A DNA stretch of 64,000 bases from Ecdyonurus torrentis (Eukaryota > Arthropoda > Insecta > Ephemeroptera > Heptageniidae), in NCBI GenBank assembly GCA_949318235.1, contig OX439129.1, forward strand, positions 24,148,374 through 24,212,373, read 5' to 3'. The translations under genes were made by a program, and so were the position numbers. Position 1 is the stretch's first letter, and each line of letters opens with the position of its first letter. This document shows, one piece after another, positions 29,922 through 44,754 of this stretch. A model generated the notes under the pieces. It worked only from the letters and a program-made list of their open reading frames with translations. It searched no databases and was not told the DNA's origin.

Positions 29922-29972
<51 letters not shown>

Positions 29973-30691
29973 CAATAAAAGGCTAAGATTCAATTAATTC
30001 TTTAAACGTGCTTGCTAAAGAGATTACTCCCATATTAAAGAGTTGAGTAGAATGCAGAAGTAAGGCCAAACTATAGACAACGCTGCAGGTGCTATGAGGG
30101 TTAAAATGCCACATCAAGAATGCAAATGTCACATCTCAAAATATGCAAATGTAGATAGAGGTATATTCAACTTTTATTCCTGCGGGTTCTACATGTTACA
30201 AAATGCGATAGTTATATATAAATGAAGACTATATTATAGAACCTAGAGGGATTATTATTACAATCGAAGGACTAATTTGTTTGGCCTTTATATCATGCTT
30301 TTTCAACTTTTGACACGTTTAATGTCATTTGCACGGGGGGGAAGGGGGAATGATAAGGAAAATATATTGTCACTATGACGTTTATAATGATAATAAAAAA
30401 AAGCAGTCTTCAGTTTCTATAATATAATAGATATATTTCTAGGATTTATTTTGATAAATGTTTGTTATATCTTATACTTTTCACACCACATTGAAATACA
30501 TCAAATGTTTTAGATTTTTATTATCATGGAGCAAAATAATAATAATAAAAAAAAAATTAATAAAATATAATAATAATAAAAATACACGAACTGCCATTAT
30601 TTGCTATTTGATTTACGTCCATGAACAAATATCTTTTAGGAAACTAGACCGTATAGTCCATAATATGTTATTAATACATTATTAAGTATTG

Positions 30692-30728
<37 letters not shown>

Positions 30729-33100
30729 TATAAGATAGTACATCTAAAGAAGAGAAATTGCTTTGTACAACAAACTCCAATAAAATAATTATAATTTTCA
30801 TACCATTAAGTCATACAAAAAAAAAGAAGTTATTTGATTTATATGAAATGATCAATTTCCTGTATTTGTCTGCGGAGGTAGGTATACTCATCATCACATC
30901 AGCAAAGGTGGAGTACAGGAATGACACGCAAGAATTTTAAACTAAAGTTTCTAACGCTAGAGTCAATATAATTATAATATATCGATACGACACGAGTATT
31001 TTTGTATATTATTTATTAATACGTTCTATCAATTTTAACCATTCGAAATTTCATTTACATTACGATGCAAGCTGATGACAATAGATATCTTATTTCAATT
31101 GAACTTGAAATTTTAATACAATTATATGTTAACAAATTCACTTTTTAGATCCACATTATACAAAAAAATATGTATATAAATTATATACCCATTTCATACT
31201 TAGGATTAACTTTCTACGCTCTATATTCAGAATAATTTTTTATCCAAAGTAATTTTACGACAGGAAAGCACAAAAATATCGTAAACAGATTAAAAAGAGT
31301 AGTAAAAAATGACATTAACAGAAAATGACCTGTCATGAAATCATAATCATTATATGCATCTAATTATATACAGGAAGTGAGGAGATATATCTAAAAAAAA
31401 AAAAAAAAAAAAAAAGGATAGAGTGTTTATAAAAGAAATAGGTCTGCAATATTTCGATAAAAATTACTTTGTAATTTAATTGAAAGGTAATAAGTTTTTT
31501 TTTATCTAAAGCTTTTTAATTTATAGAGGATAGAAAAGTATTAATTTCATTTTAAATTAGCAAACTAAAAATATTATTCACATTTTAATATGTGTGTAAA
31601 AAAGAATAATAATAATAAAAAAGAAATAAAATTCTGAGAATAAAAGTGTTTACTGCAATATTTATTGCGATATTGTGTAAAAAAATAATAAAAATAAAAG
31701 TATAAACTCCAAATTATACTTAAATTGTGAATGCTATTTTATTTAAAGCGTTCTATACAAGATAATTACTTAAGCTGAAAAATATGATTCGCAATATCTT
31801 TCATTAGTTTTATGTAATGCGCATGACTTTTTTTTTTTTTTTTTTTTTTTTTGCAAAAAGTTACGCAAAATAATATGATTTGATAATAATGTGAACATCC
31901 TTATAATATATCTCAAATTGTTATTATTTTTATTTCTTAAAATTATTTTTGATATTTTTGGCAGGTACACATCAGGAAAAGACATTTTAATAGCAAGAAG
32001 ATTTTATTTTATATTGCGGTTGTTGAAATAAAGAAATTAATAAATTGAATTTGAAATTATTGAGAAATTTGGAGACTAATTTATCTCTACTTTTGATTTC
32101 TATCCAATTGAGAAACATACATTAAGGTTATAAGGGGTGATTCTCCGATAAACCGTTATACCCTTTGCATATATACTTAAATTATTTATAAAAAGGACTT
32201 TCACTTGCTATGTATTGTTGAAGTGATTAAGTTGAGGACAGTCGATAGTCGCTGGCACAATCCACTTTGTGGTAAGTAAATCGACATGCTAAAAATACAA
32301 ACTTTTCATGTTAATTTAATTACTCAAAAGCGGAAACTATGTTAAAAAAAATCAACATGTCGAACAGTATAACATTAAGAAATTTGTCACGCCACTATAT
32401 ATATTTTTAATTGCTTCTATTTTAATTTTAGTTTGTATACATAAACCATAAACCTTGTTATAAATTAACTCAAAATATAATAATAATAATATATCAAGGA
32501 CACAAGACTTATTTATATATACTTAATTGATTTAATTAAAAACTTTATTATGACATTTACAAAAAAAAAAATAATAAACGAACTTTTATACTTTACTGTC
32601 GAGTCATTTTAATATAGAGAACGTATGGTAATAGTACCCATAAAAAAGTACATATTATTAGCATCACCTAATAGCATAGAGTAATGACCGGTTATAGTTT
32701 TTTTTATGTCCCGCTTGCCTAATCACATCACATTATAGGAATGTGCTGACCATTCTCTAGTAACATCTATATCATATAACACCATCATACATTTCACTTG
32801 TAACAATTCTTTTTATTTAATTTCACTTTTCTAATATACATAATATACGTTAAGATTATGTTCTGTACACCACTTTAAGTAATATCAAATATCTTTACGC
32901 CTTAAAGCTTGTCATAATAATCTAGAAAATTTTCTATAACTATATTATATTTTTTTCTGCATATTGCAAAATGTTTCCATATAAGGTTATAGTAATACAA
33001 GTAATTAAGTCTTAAATATGTAAAAAAAACAACACATAACAACATTTAGTATGGCATAAATTAAAACATCGTTATCAGTAAGACAGGTGTATGGTCAGTA
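28700..33100. other. Gene-free AT-rich stretch
   Basis: It contains several A-runs (the 50-base run at 29922, also 30693 and 31394) and a T-run at 31828. No exon-like block stands out. Confidence 0.5.
29922..29971 (+). repeat. Poly(A) run of 50
   Basis: The longest homopolymer in the window. No retroposed gene body or target-site duplication is evident beside it, so it is not clearly a retrotransposon tail. Confidence 0.95.
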
Positions 33101-33119
33101 CGCTTTATAATATGACGGT

Positions 33120-33290
33120 TCATAGTGAGAGGGTGTTGGGAGGTGAGAGGAGGAGGAGGAGGAGGTGGGGAAGGGGGGAGTAATAACGAGGCCATGCACA
33201 GAGGAAGGTATGGGTGGGAGATGCATGGTCACCAGATTGGAACACCATAGGTACCGACATCAGACAGACAAACGTGCACATAGTGGTGAA
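33120..33290. other. GC-richer patch with purine-rich (GGA)n core
   Basis: The plus strand has GGTGAGAGGAGGAGGAGG followed by GGTGGGGAAGGGGGGAG, capable of G-quadruplex formation. The minus strand has an ATG-started frame of 53 codons (33281-33120) reading into a Leu run. Nothing resembles a known protein. It stands out from the surrounding AT-rich DNA and may be a regulatory element or an old simple repeat. Confidence 0.3.
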
Positions 33291-33299
33291 TAACTTGCT

Positions 33300-36200
33300 A
33301 CGGTGTAATCACTTTTTTTTTTGCAACATATAGGATTACCTTTAAATGTGATTTGAATCCCAAAATTTTTTTTTTTGGGAAAAATAAAATAAGGATTTAA
33401 ATAATAAGGTGAGTTTATATTATTTTTAAAGCATGGTATTGGTTTTTAGTATTGAAATCAATTTACTTTATTATACTTACTAATACCAAAGTATAAGTAT
33501 ATTAAGTATATAATATACTTATACTATGCTAATACTGTTTTGTATATTATGGCTTATAAATGAGAAAATAAATTCAATTGGACGAGTTTGAACGTAAAAG
33601 GCGCGATTTATCGATATTATGTTATTTTACTTTTAATCCTCGTATAAACTAAAATAGTAAAAATAGATTGCTCAATAATTGCAGATTTCATAATACTACT
33701 TTAAATGTAATTATCATAATTTTATGACAAAATTTTAGAATGGCAATAATAATTATATTTTATTACGTAAAATCATTACATCGTTATATTATCCATAAAA
33801 ACTTTATTTGCATTTTTTTTTATACAATATTGGGTAATGATGCACTATAAATAAAAATATTTACGATTATAAGTCTTAAATGTATCTAAATACGTAAATA
33901 TTACTATAAAAAACAAACAAAAAACTTTCATTGCGACATTTTTCCCATGCGTGAGAATTTCAATATAGATTGATATGAACACTCTTATTTTCAATACTTT
34001 CTATCAAGTAATATGATACTCAATCAAGTGTTTTATTTGGTGAGAAAATTTTAGCATAGAATTGATATAAAAAAATATAAATACAACTATGTGTAATTAA
34101 TAATGATAAAAAAAAAAGTCAAGATTACTATGTTCTTCCGCATTAAAAATAATATAGCTTTTCATTATAACTATGAGAAAGATAAGTGTAATAGATCTAT
34201 TTTCTAATGACCATTAATTTACTGTAGTCCCATGTATATAAAGACAATAAGCTTGATAAAAGATATAAGCTAAAAAAAAAAAAAAAAACAAAAAAAATAC
34301 CATTGGGGGTAAATTGTAGGAAGTATAATGACTCCCTTGAGTAAAATAAGTTTAGAGTTGTTTGTCAGGATTTCCATACTGTGGTCTTTTTTTTCCCTTA
34401 CGAATTACAAAAATAGAGAAATATATAAAGTGCAATATTATGCATCATGATTTACGTATGGGTATATGGAATTAAGTAAACTGAAAATCACAAAAGAAAA
34501 CTCTTGTAAAATCCTTTCTATAGAAATAATAATTAATATATTGTACTGTTTAAGTATTTAATTCAATGATAATAATAAATGTCTTTATTTTAAGATATAA
34601 GTTTATCCATGAATGAACACATTAAATGAAGAAGTGATATAATATAAAACCTACTTTACTCTTAATACAAGACGATATATATATACAGTATTATATATAT
34701 TTTTATGACAAGTAATAAAAATTTTATCACTTCAGATTATTATACTTCTTAACAAGTTATTAAAATAATACACAATATATACACAAATATATTTTATATA
34801 AGCAAGTAAAATTTTTAGTGATTTTATTATATAATATTAATTATAGAGAACATTTTAGATATTTCCTAACTCTATGATTTATACTTTTATTTCGTCCTGT
34901 ATACTATACTGCATCCTACACTGTATGCACTGTAGGACCTGGTAGGATAAACATTGTATATAGAATGAATGAAACGAAGCAGAACAATGGTGATACTAAT
35001 ATTTTTAGTATATTTCTATATTAAATACAATGTTTTATGTCACAAAAATATAATAGAGAAAATGTATTAAAAAAAATGTATACAAGAAAATGTCGACTTA
35101 AAATTAAAACATACAACGTTGACATATATATAATATATATATATAAATCAGTAGGAAGTATAATATACATAAAATTTCATGTAAACAGTAAAAGTTTCAG
35201 ATGCTTACATATTGAGAGAGAACGAAACAAATAGGTTTTTGTTTACTTTGTTATAATGTCACGGAATGTAGGCAAAAAAAAAAAAAAAAAAAAAAAGAAA
35301 CATATTTTAATTAACCTAATATTGTTTACATTCTATATTAAAAAAAAAAAAAAGGAACAAAATGTGGGTTGACATAAATGTAAATATTATTTGAATGTGG
35401 ATTACATATAAATTTACATTGTAGTCATATTTGAGTAAACATGATTAAATTATATTGTATGATACATACATGCACGTCAATATTTTAATACATTTTTTTT
35501 ATATGATACTGATAAACGCAGGTTTACCATTTTTATTATTGTACTTAAAAATAATTACATATTATTAAAAACAAATATATAAATTTAAATAGCTTTTAAA
35601 TCGAGCAATTACACCCGAAGCATAACATACTCAAATTAAAGTATGGAAAAAAAAATTAAACGTTGTAAGAAAAGAACTCTACATTTTAACACTAAATTTG
35701 AGGCAGTAAATATTTTTTTTCTACTTCTTTAAGAGACTATCAATTAAAACCATTTCATTAAGGACTAAAGTAGCTCTCTTAAAACAAATAATACGCAGCC
35801 AAAATATATATTACGACTTGTTTTTCCTTTCACCGCATGAACGTCAGATACATGTTAATCTCTGCAGTACTTAACACGCATATGACATAATCGTTACTCA
35901 TATAGAGGATCCACGTGACATTAAAATCACGCCCTCGAAGATTAAATTTTAAAACGAAAGGGTCTAATAATATATTTGCTTTGTTATCTCACTATATGTA
36001 TATTCTATATGCGAATAGAATAATTTATATTAAAATTATGTTAATAAGTTTTTTTATTTTATTTGTCCTACGACAATAGCATGCAGTTGAAATGTTGTGA
36101 AGGTCTTATGTATAATTCTACATGATAATGTAGTTGACCCACAATTTAAAATGTTCTTGGCTTCAATTTCTTATATTTTCCATGGCTATTGTGTTAGTCA

Positions 36201-38260
36201 TACTAAATAAAACGTAAAATGCGTCATTGCGTATATTTTTCTTCAGTTTTTATATAAAAATGTAATTCACTTTCAAAATTACATTAGCGTTACACATTAG
36301 TACAAAATAGATAAATTTTGGCACGGAAAATCTAAATTGTTCTTCATTCTTCTTCTATATTTTTTATGCGTCATTTATGAGAGAAGGGTGAAATATCCGA
36401 AATATCCATTAAGATTGCTTTTTCCCCTTTATTTTGTGTCGTGATCTTATGCTTCCAAAGTTCTATCATAATACTAAACCGCTTATCACGATTTTTTTCT
36501 TCCCCTTGCTATTTTTTTACGTATTAGTTTTACGAAGTGTTCAACATTATTAGGTTTATCATGTTTTCATAAATTGAGTTCAAGCCTTTAAAATTTAACA
36601 AAGAAATATAAACAAGCAGAATAATTTTTGATCGAACCAATAATAAGAAATTAAACTCACGTACAATGCATTATACTTTTAATTACTCAAGGTAAATAAC
36701 AAAATTTGCACCTTAAATAAAAATCAAAAAAACATTTATTAATACATTTATCGTTAAAATTACCTTGAAATAAATTATATTTTTTATCTGCTTTATTCTT
36801 TGTGTCATGGTCAAGTATACTTATTATCATACATTAAGTTTTCATGTTTGAAAAACGAGAACATGTATTAGTAAGCAAGGCGAGAATTTTCAGTCTCAAT
36901 ATATAAAAAGCAAAAAGCTTGCTTCTAAATATACAGGTAATATTCCAAATCTCTAGAGTATTTGCCTCAAAATAGAAAAAAATATAACGTAAAATTTTAT
37001 AAAAAAAAAAGCTTGAATGGAACGAAAAATTGAATGTATATGTGGTGCTAAATAGTGATTACTTTATTATACTGCATGGGAAAAGAAAAAAAATGGAGTT
37101 TTTTTTCTTCTTCTTGAAATGCTATATAAAAAATATCAAATTTTTTTTAGCTTTTGTTACAAAATTTATAAAACATCTCGATAAATTGAATAAAAAGCTA
37201 TTTCAAAAGTAGAAGTAAATTTTAAGTCGGTCTTTAATGTTACATCATTTTTACTTTTCGTCCTTTTCTTTTATAGATACTTAACCAATCCTATTGGAGA
37301 AAATGATTCGCATCAATATTTTGGCATGTCATGACATCTTGAACGTTATGATTTAATTTGTTATTGTAGTATGGATTGGCATTTGTCCAAGTGAGGAATC
37401 ACGCCGAGGAGAACAGTTTAATATCACATCAATCACTGACACGCACCCCTCTTCTCGTCCTTTCAATACTCTGTTGACATAAGTGTACTTCATGTTACAA
37501 CCCTCTTATGCAAAAGCATTTTATATAAAGATAACACGTCATTTCAATGATACTTTTCTTAAAATCTTGAGGAAAAAAAAGTATAAAAATTTAACATCTA
37601 AAAGTTTTATATACTTGTTAAAATATCATTTTTTATTTAATACGAGAGAAAAAAAAATCCATATTCTTTTATTTCCCTTTTTGGACTAAAACGTTTGATT
37701 CTTTATGTTTGAACGACTAAGAAGGTTGATGGGTACTGATAAAGAAGTAAAGTACAAGAAGATATTGCATTGCATGATTGCGTATACATATCGAGTACAA
37801 TGCAATTTGCCTCATTGAGCTTGATTTCATTTTTATAGGACATACATTGCTTCGGACATGACTATAATATACAGTACAATCACATTTTCTAGACATGGAA
37901 ATAAAGCACTTTAAAAAATAAAAATAAATAAGTAAATGATAATAATACGATTACTTTCTTAACTTGTAACCACATTGTTATTGAATACAAGACCACAAAC
38001 TAATTTTCATGGTTTATAAAACACTAAATTTAACATTCAATTAATTACAGTCATTTACGTAATACTCTCTTCAAAGAGTTATAGAGTTTGCCACAGTTCA
38101 CTTATTGCAAAATTTAAAACTTTTTATCACTGTCTCAAAGAAAAATAATAATATGGTTAAAATTGACGTAAATTAACACTATTAAATTATTTCACTAAAC
38201 TTCATATTATAATATTTTTTAACAATAGCTGTATTATTAAACATCATGGATATTGAGAAC
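33300..38260. other. Gene-free AT-rich stretch
   Basis: Only random frames are present. A slightly GC-richer block at 37390-37480 has an open minus-strand frame of about 40 codons but no convincing splice sites or similarity. Confidence 0.5.
33490..33525. repeat. Perfect 13 bp hairpin
   Basis: AGTATAAGTATAT (33490-33502) and its complement (33513-33525) flank a 10 base spacer. Confidence 0.7.
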
Positions 38261-38261
38261 T

Positions 38262-38263
<2 letters not shown>

Positions 38264-38317
<54 letters not shown>
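38264..38317. repeat. (AT)n microsatellite
   Basis: About 54 bases of pure AT. Confidence 0.95.
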
Positions 38318-38319
<2 letters not shown>

Positions 38320-38605
38320 AAGTGTTGACATTTTTTTCTCTATGATATTGACATTTGAATTACGTGTCAAATATAAATATGCTAGTATAGTAGTTCAACA
38401 GGGAAAATAAGCTGATGGGAGGAGGAAATCACGCAACCGTGCACAACATTATAACCATATAATATTGCTTGAAAATCACACAACTCGTATTTACATCTCT
38501 GATGCTGTAGCAGATCTCGAAGCTTTGTTGTTATATGTGCAACCAAAATTATTGATCTAAATTTTATAAAATAACTTCTTTTATATTTTATGATTGAAAA
38601 AAGGA

Positions 38606-38622
38606 TGAGAGAGAGAGAGAGA

Positions 38623-38662
<40 letters not shown>
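38606..38662 (+). repeat. (GA)n microsatellite, left half of an inverted pair
   Basis: About 57 bases of GA with one GG. A (CT)n tract lies 160 bases downstream (38824-38875), so the two can base-pair. Confidence 0.95.
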
Positions 38663-38666
<4 letters not shown>

Positions 38667-38821
38667 GAAGTATTAAATTTGAAAATTAGAATATGAAATT
38701 CGATTTTTACTTAACTATATTCTACACAATATCACTAAATTTTTCAAATGGTTATGTGGCTTTGAGAGATTTTTTTAATAAATCGTCATCGATATAAAAT
38801 CATTTTTAAAACAGTATTTTC

Positions 38822-38823
<2 letters not shown>

Positions 38824-38862
<39 letters not shown>

Positions 38863-38875
38863 GCTCCCTCTCATT
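38824..38875 (+). repeat. (CT)n microsatellite, right half of an inverted pair
   Basis: About 50 bases of CT with TTTC and GCTCCC interruptions. It is the only CT tract before 47 kb on this strand. Confidence 0.95.
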
Positions 38876-40179
38876 ATTTACTGCATTCATTTTCATAACG
38901 ACATTTCATTTTTGTAAGAACCCCCTTTTTTAAGTGATACGTACTTCCTTATTCATAACATATTCAAGGGTCCAACACTCTCATCTTTGTTTCAAGCTAT
39001 ACATCAACACAAAGGAAACCATTTCACATTTAAAAACAACTTCAAGACCTTTAATAATACATTACGTCAGTTATACTAGATAGAGGAGGGAAGATATTTT
39101 TTAATGAACTTTTATTTTTTAAATGACCTTGGACGATGAATTTATTTTATTTATAACGTAGTAATTTAATTTTCTTCCACGTACAGTGTATAAAAGATAA
39201 TTTTTTATTTTATTATATAGTAGCATTAAAATAAAATGACAGTTTTCCTGTCTTGCAAAGTTTATTCTTCTATTTATTAAATTACACTACAAAAGAAGTA
39301 TAATATGAAAATAGCTTTTTTGTTAGTATGAATTAACAACAATTGAATCTAAAGAAAAAAAAAAAAAGTTTGCATGATCAAAAGTACAAGTACGCTACAA
39401 ACAATTAATTTGTAAGTTTGTATGTAAAAAAAAAAAAAAAAAAGTCATAAAAAAGCTTTATTTTTTTATTATTATTTTATGTAAAAAGGGGAAAAAAAGA
39501 TTACAACAGAGAAAAATGAGTTAATAAATTATCAGCACGCACTTTCGATATATTATGAGCATTGTCATGATTACAAAACTTTATTTTTAAACATAAAAAT
39601 AACAATCTAATTTTTTTTCCATAGGTGACACTTCCTAAAGGAAACAAATTTCTAAATTTTATGACTTTTTGTTACACAATAAGTGATAACAAAATTACGT
39701 TGGCATGAACATTCCTTTGTCACAATTAAGTCTTTTGTTTTTGTAATTTTAAAAATGTAAATTATTATTATGGAAAGATAATTTTAGAAAAATTTAAAAT
39801 ATATTAAATAATAATAATAAGTGTTGAAAAGTGGTTGTTTTGGTTACAGAGTTGCTTTTTGCCGCACTCGTGCTCGTTACTTTAAACTATACCACAATAT
39901 ACGAATTTTGTTAGCATTTTATTCTATATGATTATTTTTTGAACATTTACATGTTTTGTGATCAAAATACAGGAAGTAGTAATTGTGATTATTCTTTATT
40001 ATAATTACTGTACAGTTAAAGTAGTATTAGGGGAAAAAATGTAGATGTTGTGTTATAGAGAGGGTCATTATAAAGTTTTTTTTTTTTTTTTTTTTTTACA
40101 AATGAGTTAAATGACAGTAAAATTGATTGTTACTCAAGCACACAAAAAACATTATAAAACATGATATAAACACTGAAAT

Positions 40180-40247
40180 TTATTAATTTGTTAATTAATT
40201 AATTAGTTAGTTAATTAATTAGTTAGTTAATTTATTAATTTGTTAAT
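40180..40247. repeat. TTAA/TTAG tetranucleotide tandem repeat
   Basis: TTAATTAATTAGTTAGTTAA units alternate over about 68 bases, flanked on both sides by TTTATTAATTTGTTAAT, so the array has a symmetrical outer frame. Confidence 0.85.
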
Positions 40248-40485
40248 CTTCTTTAGTTCTGATATTAAATTTAATAAAAGATTATCTATATCGTACAGAT
40301 TAAAATTTAGGTTTCATGTCAATAACGATTTGTCACAAGAACAAGCAGGTTGTAAAATCTAAAACCTTTTCGCAAATATAGCATGCAAAATTTGCAATGT
40401 GATTTTGATATAAAAAAATTTATCAAAGTATTGCTAAGCAAAAAGTTAAAAATATATATATATATAATAAAAAAAAACTTTTAAG

Positions 40486-40517
<32 letters not shown>

Positions 40518-43500
40518 TTAATACCCTGAACTCTAAACGATGTAAAAGGATGATTAGGAGAAGAAAAATAAGGGGAAACGTCTGGTTAAAAGTTTAAATA
40601 AGTTGATAAAACACGTCACAATACAAGGAGGTTTAAATGGAGATAGAAAAGTTATACATAAATGATTTTCTTATAGAAAATATAAATTATAAACAGAAAA
40701 ATATAAAAATAACAATTTTACGTTACGGTTTATAATGATAATGTAATATAAAAAAAAAATGTAACATTATGAGTGCATCAACTTTAAAAATACGGATAAC
40801 AAAAATAAAATAAATAGTTTTCTGAAGTTAAAATATTTTTTATATAATATATCATATATTTTATTGTTTGTTGGGTCCACTCCCACCCTAATAATTCAAC
40901 TTACATGAAACTTATGAATGGTCATCATGGGGTAAACTAAAATTGTGTAACACCTGAATGTTCGAACACACAACGGAAAAAAAAGTGACAGTTTAATAAA
41001 ATATAGTTGTTACAAAAAGAGAACAACATACGTATTTATATTTAACTAATCAATATTTTAGTCTCTGTCAATGTTGGACTGCACAGTTCAGAGAGATAGT
41101 AGTTTTTTTATATTTTTATTTTTTTTTAGTGAAACACAAGACAAAAGTAATTATTTACCAGAAAGCAGAATATGCGTAAACAAATCTCGCACTGATTTTG
41201 AATTATAGAGATACAAATACAGGAGCAATGCCAAATTGAATTGTTTTTCAAATTTTTTTTACAGGCCATTTTTTTTTTTTTTTTTTTTAACTTCGATGAT
41301 ATATAGTTTTAGCATAAAATAAATTTTAGTGCAACACTGATATATTATCAGAAAGATTCTATAAGTCGACTGTATATGGTGTTTCTAATCATTCTTTTAT
41401 GATCTTAAATAATCCTTTGCAGCTATTTTAGTATTTTAAAGCAAAAAGTCACTTAATTATTTTTATTTCTGTTTTATGATTTCCTTTAAAAAATTTATCC
41501 ACTTTTTTTTTTATCTTTTCTTAAAAGTTAGAATGGAGAGAGTTTTAATGGTATTGTAAAAAGACCTCATGAAAATGAAATTGCGATTAATATTAAAAGT
41601 AAATTTAGCTGCAGTGCCGAATAAAAATTCTCTCTTTTTCTCTATGGCGTATTATATAGATTTTTTTTTTCCAACAGGGAACTAAAAAAAAAAAAAAAAA
41701 ACTTAATTTTAAAGCAATTGAAGAGAAGTAGGCACTTCAACAACAAGCCAATATAGCGGTGCTCGTTACAATACTTTTAATTAACTTGTATATATACCAT
41801 TATACCTATAATTTAGGTACTTCTTTCTTACATAAAAATTTCTATAATACTTCAACTTAAGTATAGCTATTACCTTCTAATCTTTCTTTTTTTTTTATTA
41901 CTTACAGTAATGTAATTTTATTGTAGGTATATACATTCAAAGATCGTAGAGCACTTGAAAACATTAAAAGATTTAACAATACAAATTATCTTTATAGAAA
42001 ATATACGCAATGGGAAATTTTTAATTATTATACCAATGAAAGATTTTTATTGCTGCTTATACGAGCTTTTGTGTATAAAAAGTGTACAAAATATAGTTCA
42101 AGTTTTCACTTATACGTTTTCATAAAGCAAACAATAAAATGCTTGATGGAGAAAAATATTGTCTTTATCTATATATAGATAAATAATTTTTTCTCCGTTT
42201 ACTTTATACGATGCATTACACAGGACAATTAATCGACATTAAATATCAACGTATTATTTATTTTATATAACGGAGCAACAAGCTATTTATGTTTATATGT
42301 TTTGAACAAGTGTTTCTTAATCAATATCGCGTGCTTGTCTCTGTTTCTTTGACTTGAAAATGTTGACAGTGAAATCTTATGTAAGTACGTTTTATTATTT
42401 TTATTATTATTATGATATGTTTTAACCTTTCTTATACATGACATCAGACACATTCAATAAAGGTTGCATGCTATTCAATGAAATGCGGTTTTTCAAAGTT
42501 GAAGAGTGATGCGGAAGCTATGGTACTTTATCATGATTTACCACTCGCTGAGTCAAGAGTTTCTTATAAAGTATAATATAAAAAAACTGCGTTCAAATAA
42601 GATCTGAAGACTCATATTCAAATGTAAAGAGAAACTTGAAACGTTTTCATTTGATATTTTCTACTCTCCAGTTTCCGCATGGGAGTCTTTTTATTTATAC
42701 TATAATATATATATAATATATTTATATAACTGTGTACCTTCATTGCCAAGAAAAAAAGCATAATAACAACACAAAAATATATAGCGACAAAGACTTTTGC
42801 GACACAAAAGCATTTTTTTTTTACTATTTAAATTTTCTCAAGTATACATTAATTCTTGTTACAATACCCTTAATTTTTTTTCTTGTATAATAGAAAATAA
42901 AAAAAGAGGAAACGATGCAAAATGTAAGTTTGATTAAAAAATTGCTTTCTCTCCAGAGATTCCTATGTTATAATATGATTTTTCTTTCTTTTTAAATCAC
43001 TCGACGATTGCTTTAATTATTTTATATTATGGTAGCTTAGAGACTAATAAAAAAATAAGTTAAAACTTTTTCTTTTTTTGAATAAAATAAGTTACAAAAT
43101 ATTATTATGACGAAAATTTAAAAAATATCTTCATTTATAATATTATTCTTTTATAAGAAGTTTTAATTTTTTCTTTATCCTCTCTTTCATTATAAAATGT
43201 ACTTATAAAAATAACACCTTTGTTTTAATATTTTATAACAGAACTTAAAATTAAATGTTGATACTACAATTAGGAGTTATATTAATTTTCCATACAGCAA
43301 GTTCTTTAAGACCATATTTATGAGAACTATATTATGATGATGACAAATCTTAATTTGAAGCACTTTTTCATTTGTTGCAATATTAACAGTGTACATTAAA
43401 GTTTATTACATGCAATCTCCATTGTATGCAAACAAATTTATTGTACTTAAAAAAATATATTGCACCGTGTGAACGGGATATACCACAATGTAATGAGTTA

Positions 43501-44715
43501 ATGAAGGGGATGCAATTGCTGTACCGAACATCCCAAAAACATACAAAACAAACCTATATATTGATTTATTTTAACTATACATGTCTCTTGTTTAAAGTGA
43601 GACATTGACACGAGGGTATGTGTACTGTACATGAATGAAAATATAAAACATAAAAAAAAAGAGAGAACTTGAAAAATCAATGCTTTATGTTTTAACTTAA
43701 CTCGCTTGACACGCTAATAATACTATATAACCATTTTTTTTTTAACGTATATATTTTACTGTAGAATAATTATATTACCATTATAAAATTTTCTTTAAAA
43801 TTATTATGATTGACTTAAATACATAATTACAATAGGTACTCTAAACTAAATTATGTAACTATAAAATTACAAGTTGTAAAGTTGTTTATGTGCCGAAATA
43901 TCTAAAAACAAGTGAATACTAATTAAATTAATTTATTTTACATATGAAATCATGCATTATAAATTTTACTTTATTTTTATTTATTTAGTTTTTAATATTA
44001 GAATATAGATACATAATTTTTTTTTATCTAAAATTTGTGAGTTTAAAAGATAGTAATAATCACAAAAACTAAAAATATTGAATGTAAATATTGCTTATAT
44101 TTTATTTTGAGTATACTTTGGATTATAAAATGGTATAGAAATATTATTTCAAATACTTGTGTAAATCTATGGTCATTTTTTTTCTTCTTCTTACATATGT
44201 AACCAGATTTCAATGATAGCGCTTACAGAATAATATTATTGAAATACAGAAGACGTTAAATCAATATTATCCAAAACTTGTTTTACCCTATTCGTATGTG
44301 ATTCTATATATGTTTAGGTCAAAAGCTTTTATTGAAATTCAATAGGTATACATAAGCAACGTTTTCAATAAAATAATAATAATAATATAAAAAAACAAAA
44401 CATAATAGTAATAATAAAAAGTCGTGCCCAGCATTTGTGCTTTTGTTCTTCCTCTTTGTCTTGCAATGTAAAAATAAAAGTTACAATTAAATTAACAGCT
44501 TGTTACATTACATTGTTTCACACTGTTATTTCAATGCATTTCAGTGGCATGCCACTCTAAATCTGTTAAAAGCTTTCACTCCTTTGACTTGAAACATCTT
44601 GAATATAAGATTATGGAAATAGAGAAAAAAAAAAAAAAAAAAAAAAAAAAAAGGAAATTGAGATTTTTTTCTTTTTCAAAAGACATAAATGTGGAATACA
44701 AAATGAATATCAGTG

Positions 44716-44719
<4 letters not shown>

Positions 44720-44750
<31 letters not shown>
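44720..44750 (+). repeat. (GA)n microsatellite
   Basis: About 30 bases of GA, 65 bases after a 26-base A-run. Confidence 0.95.

Positions 44751-44754
<4 letters not shown>

Noticed and set aside
29922..29971. Poly(A) tail of a retrotransposon or processed pseudogene
   Set aside because: No upstream coding or SINE/LINE-like body and no target-site duplication could be seen.
37390..37480. Possible small minus-strand exon in a GC-richer block
   Set aside because: Splice sites are poor and the reading gives no recognisable motif.
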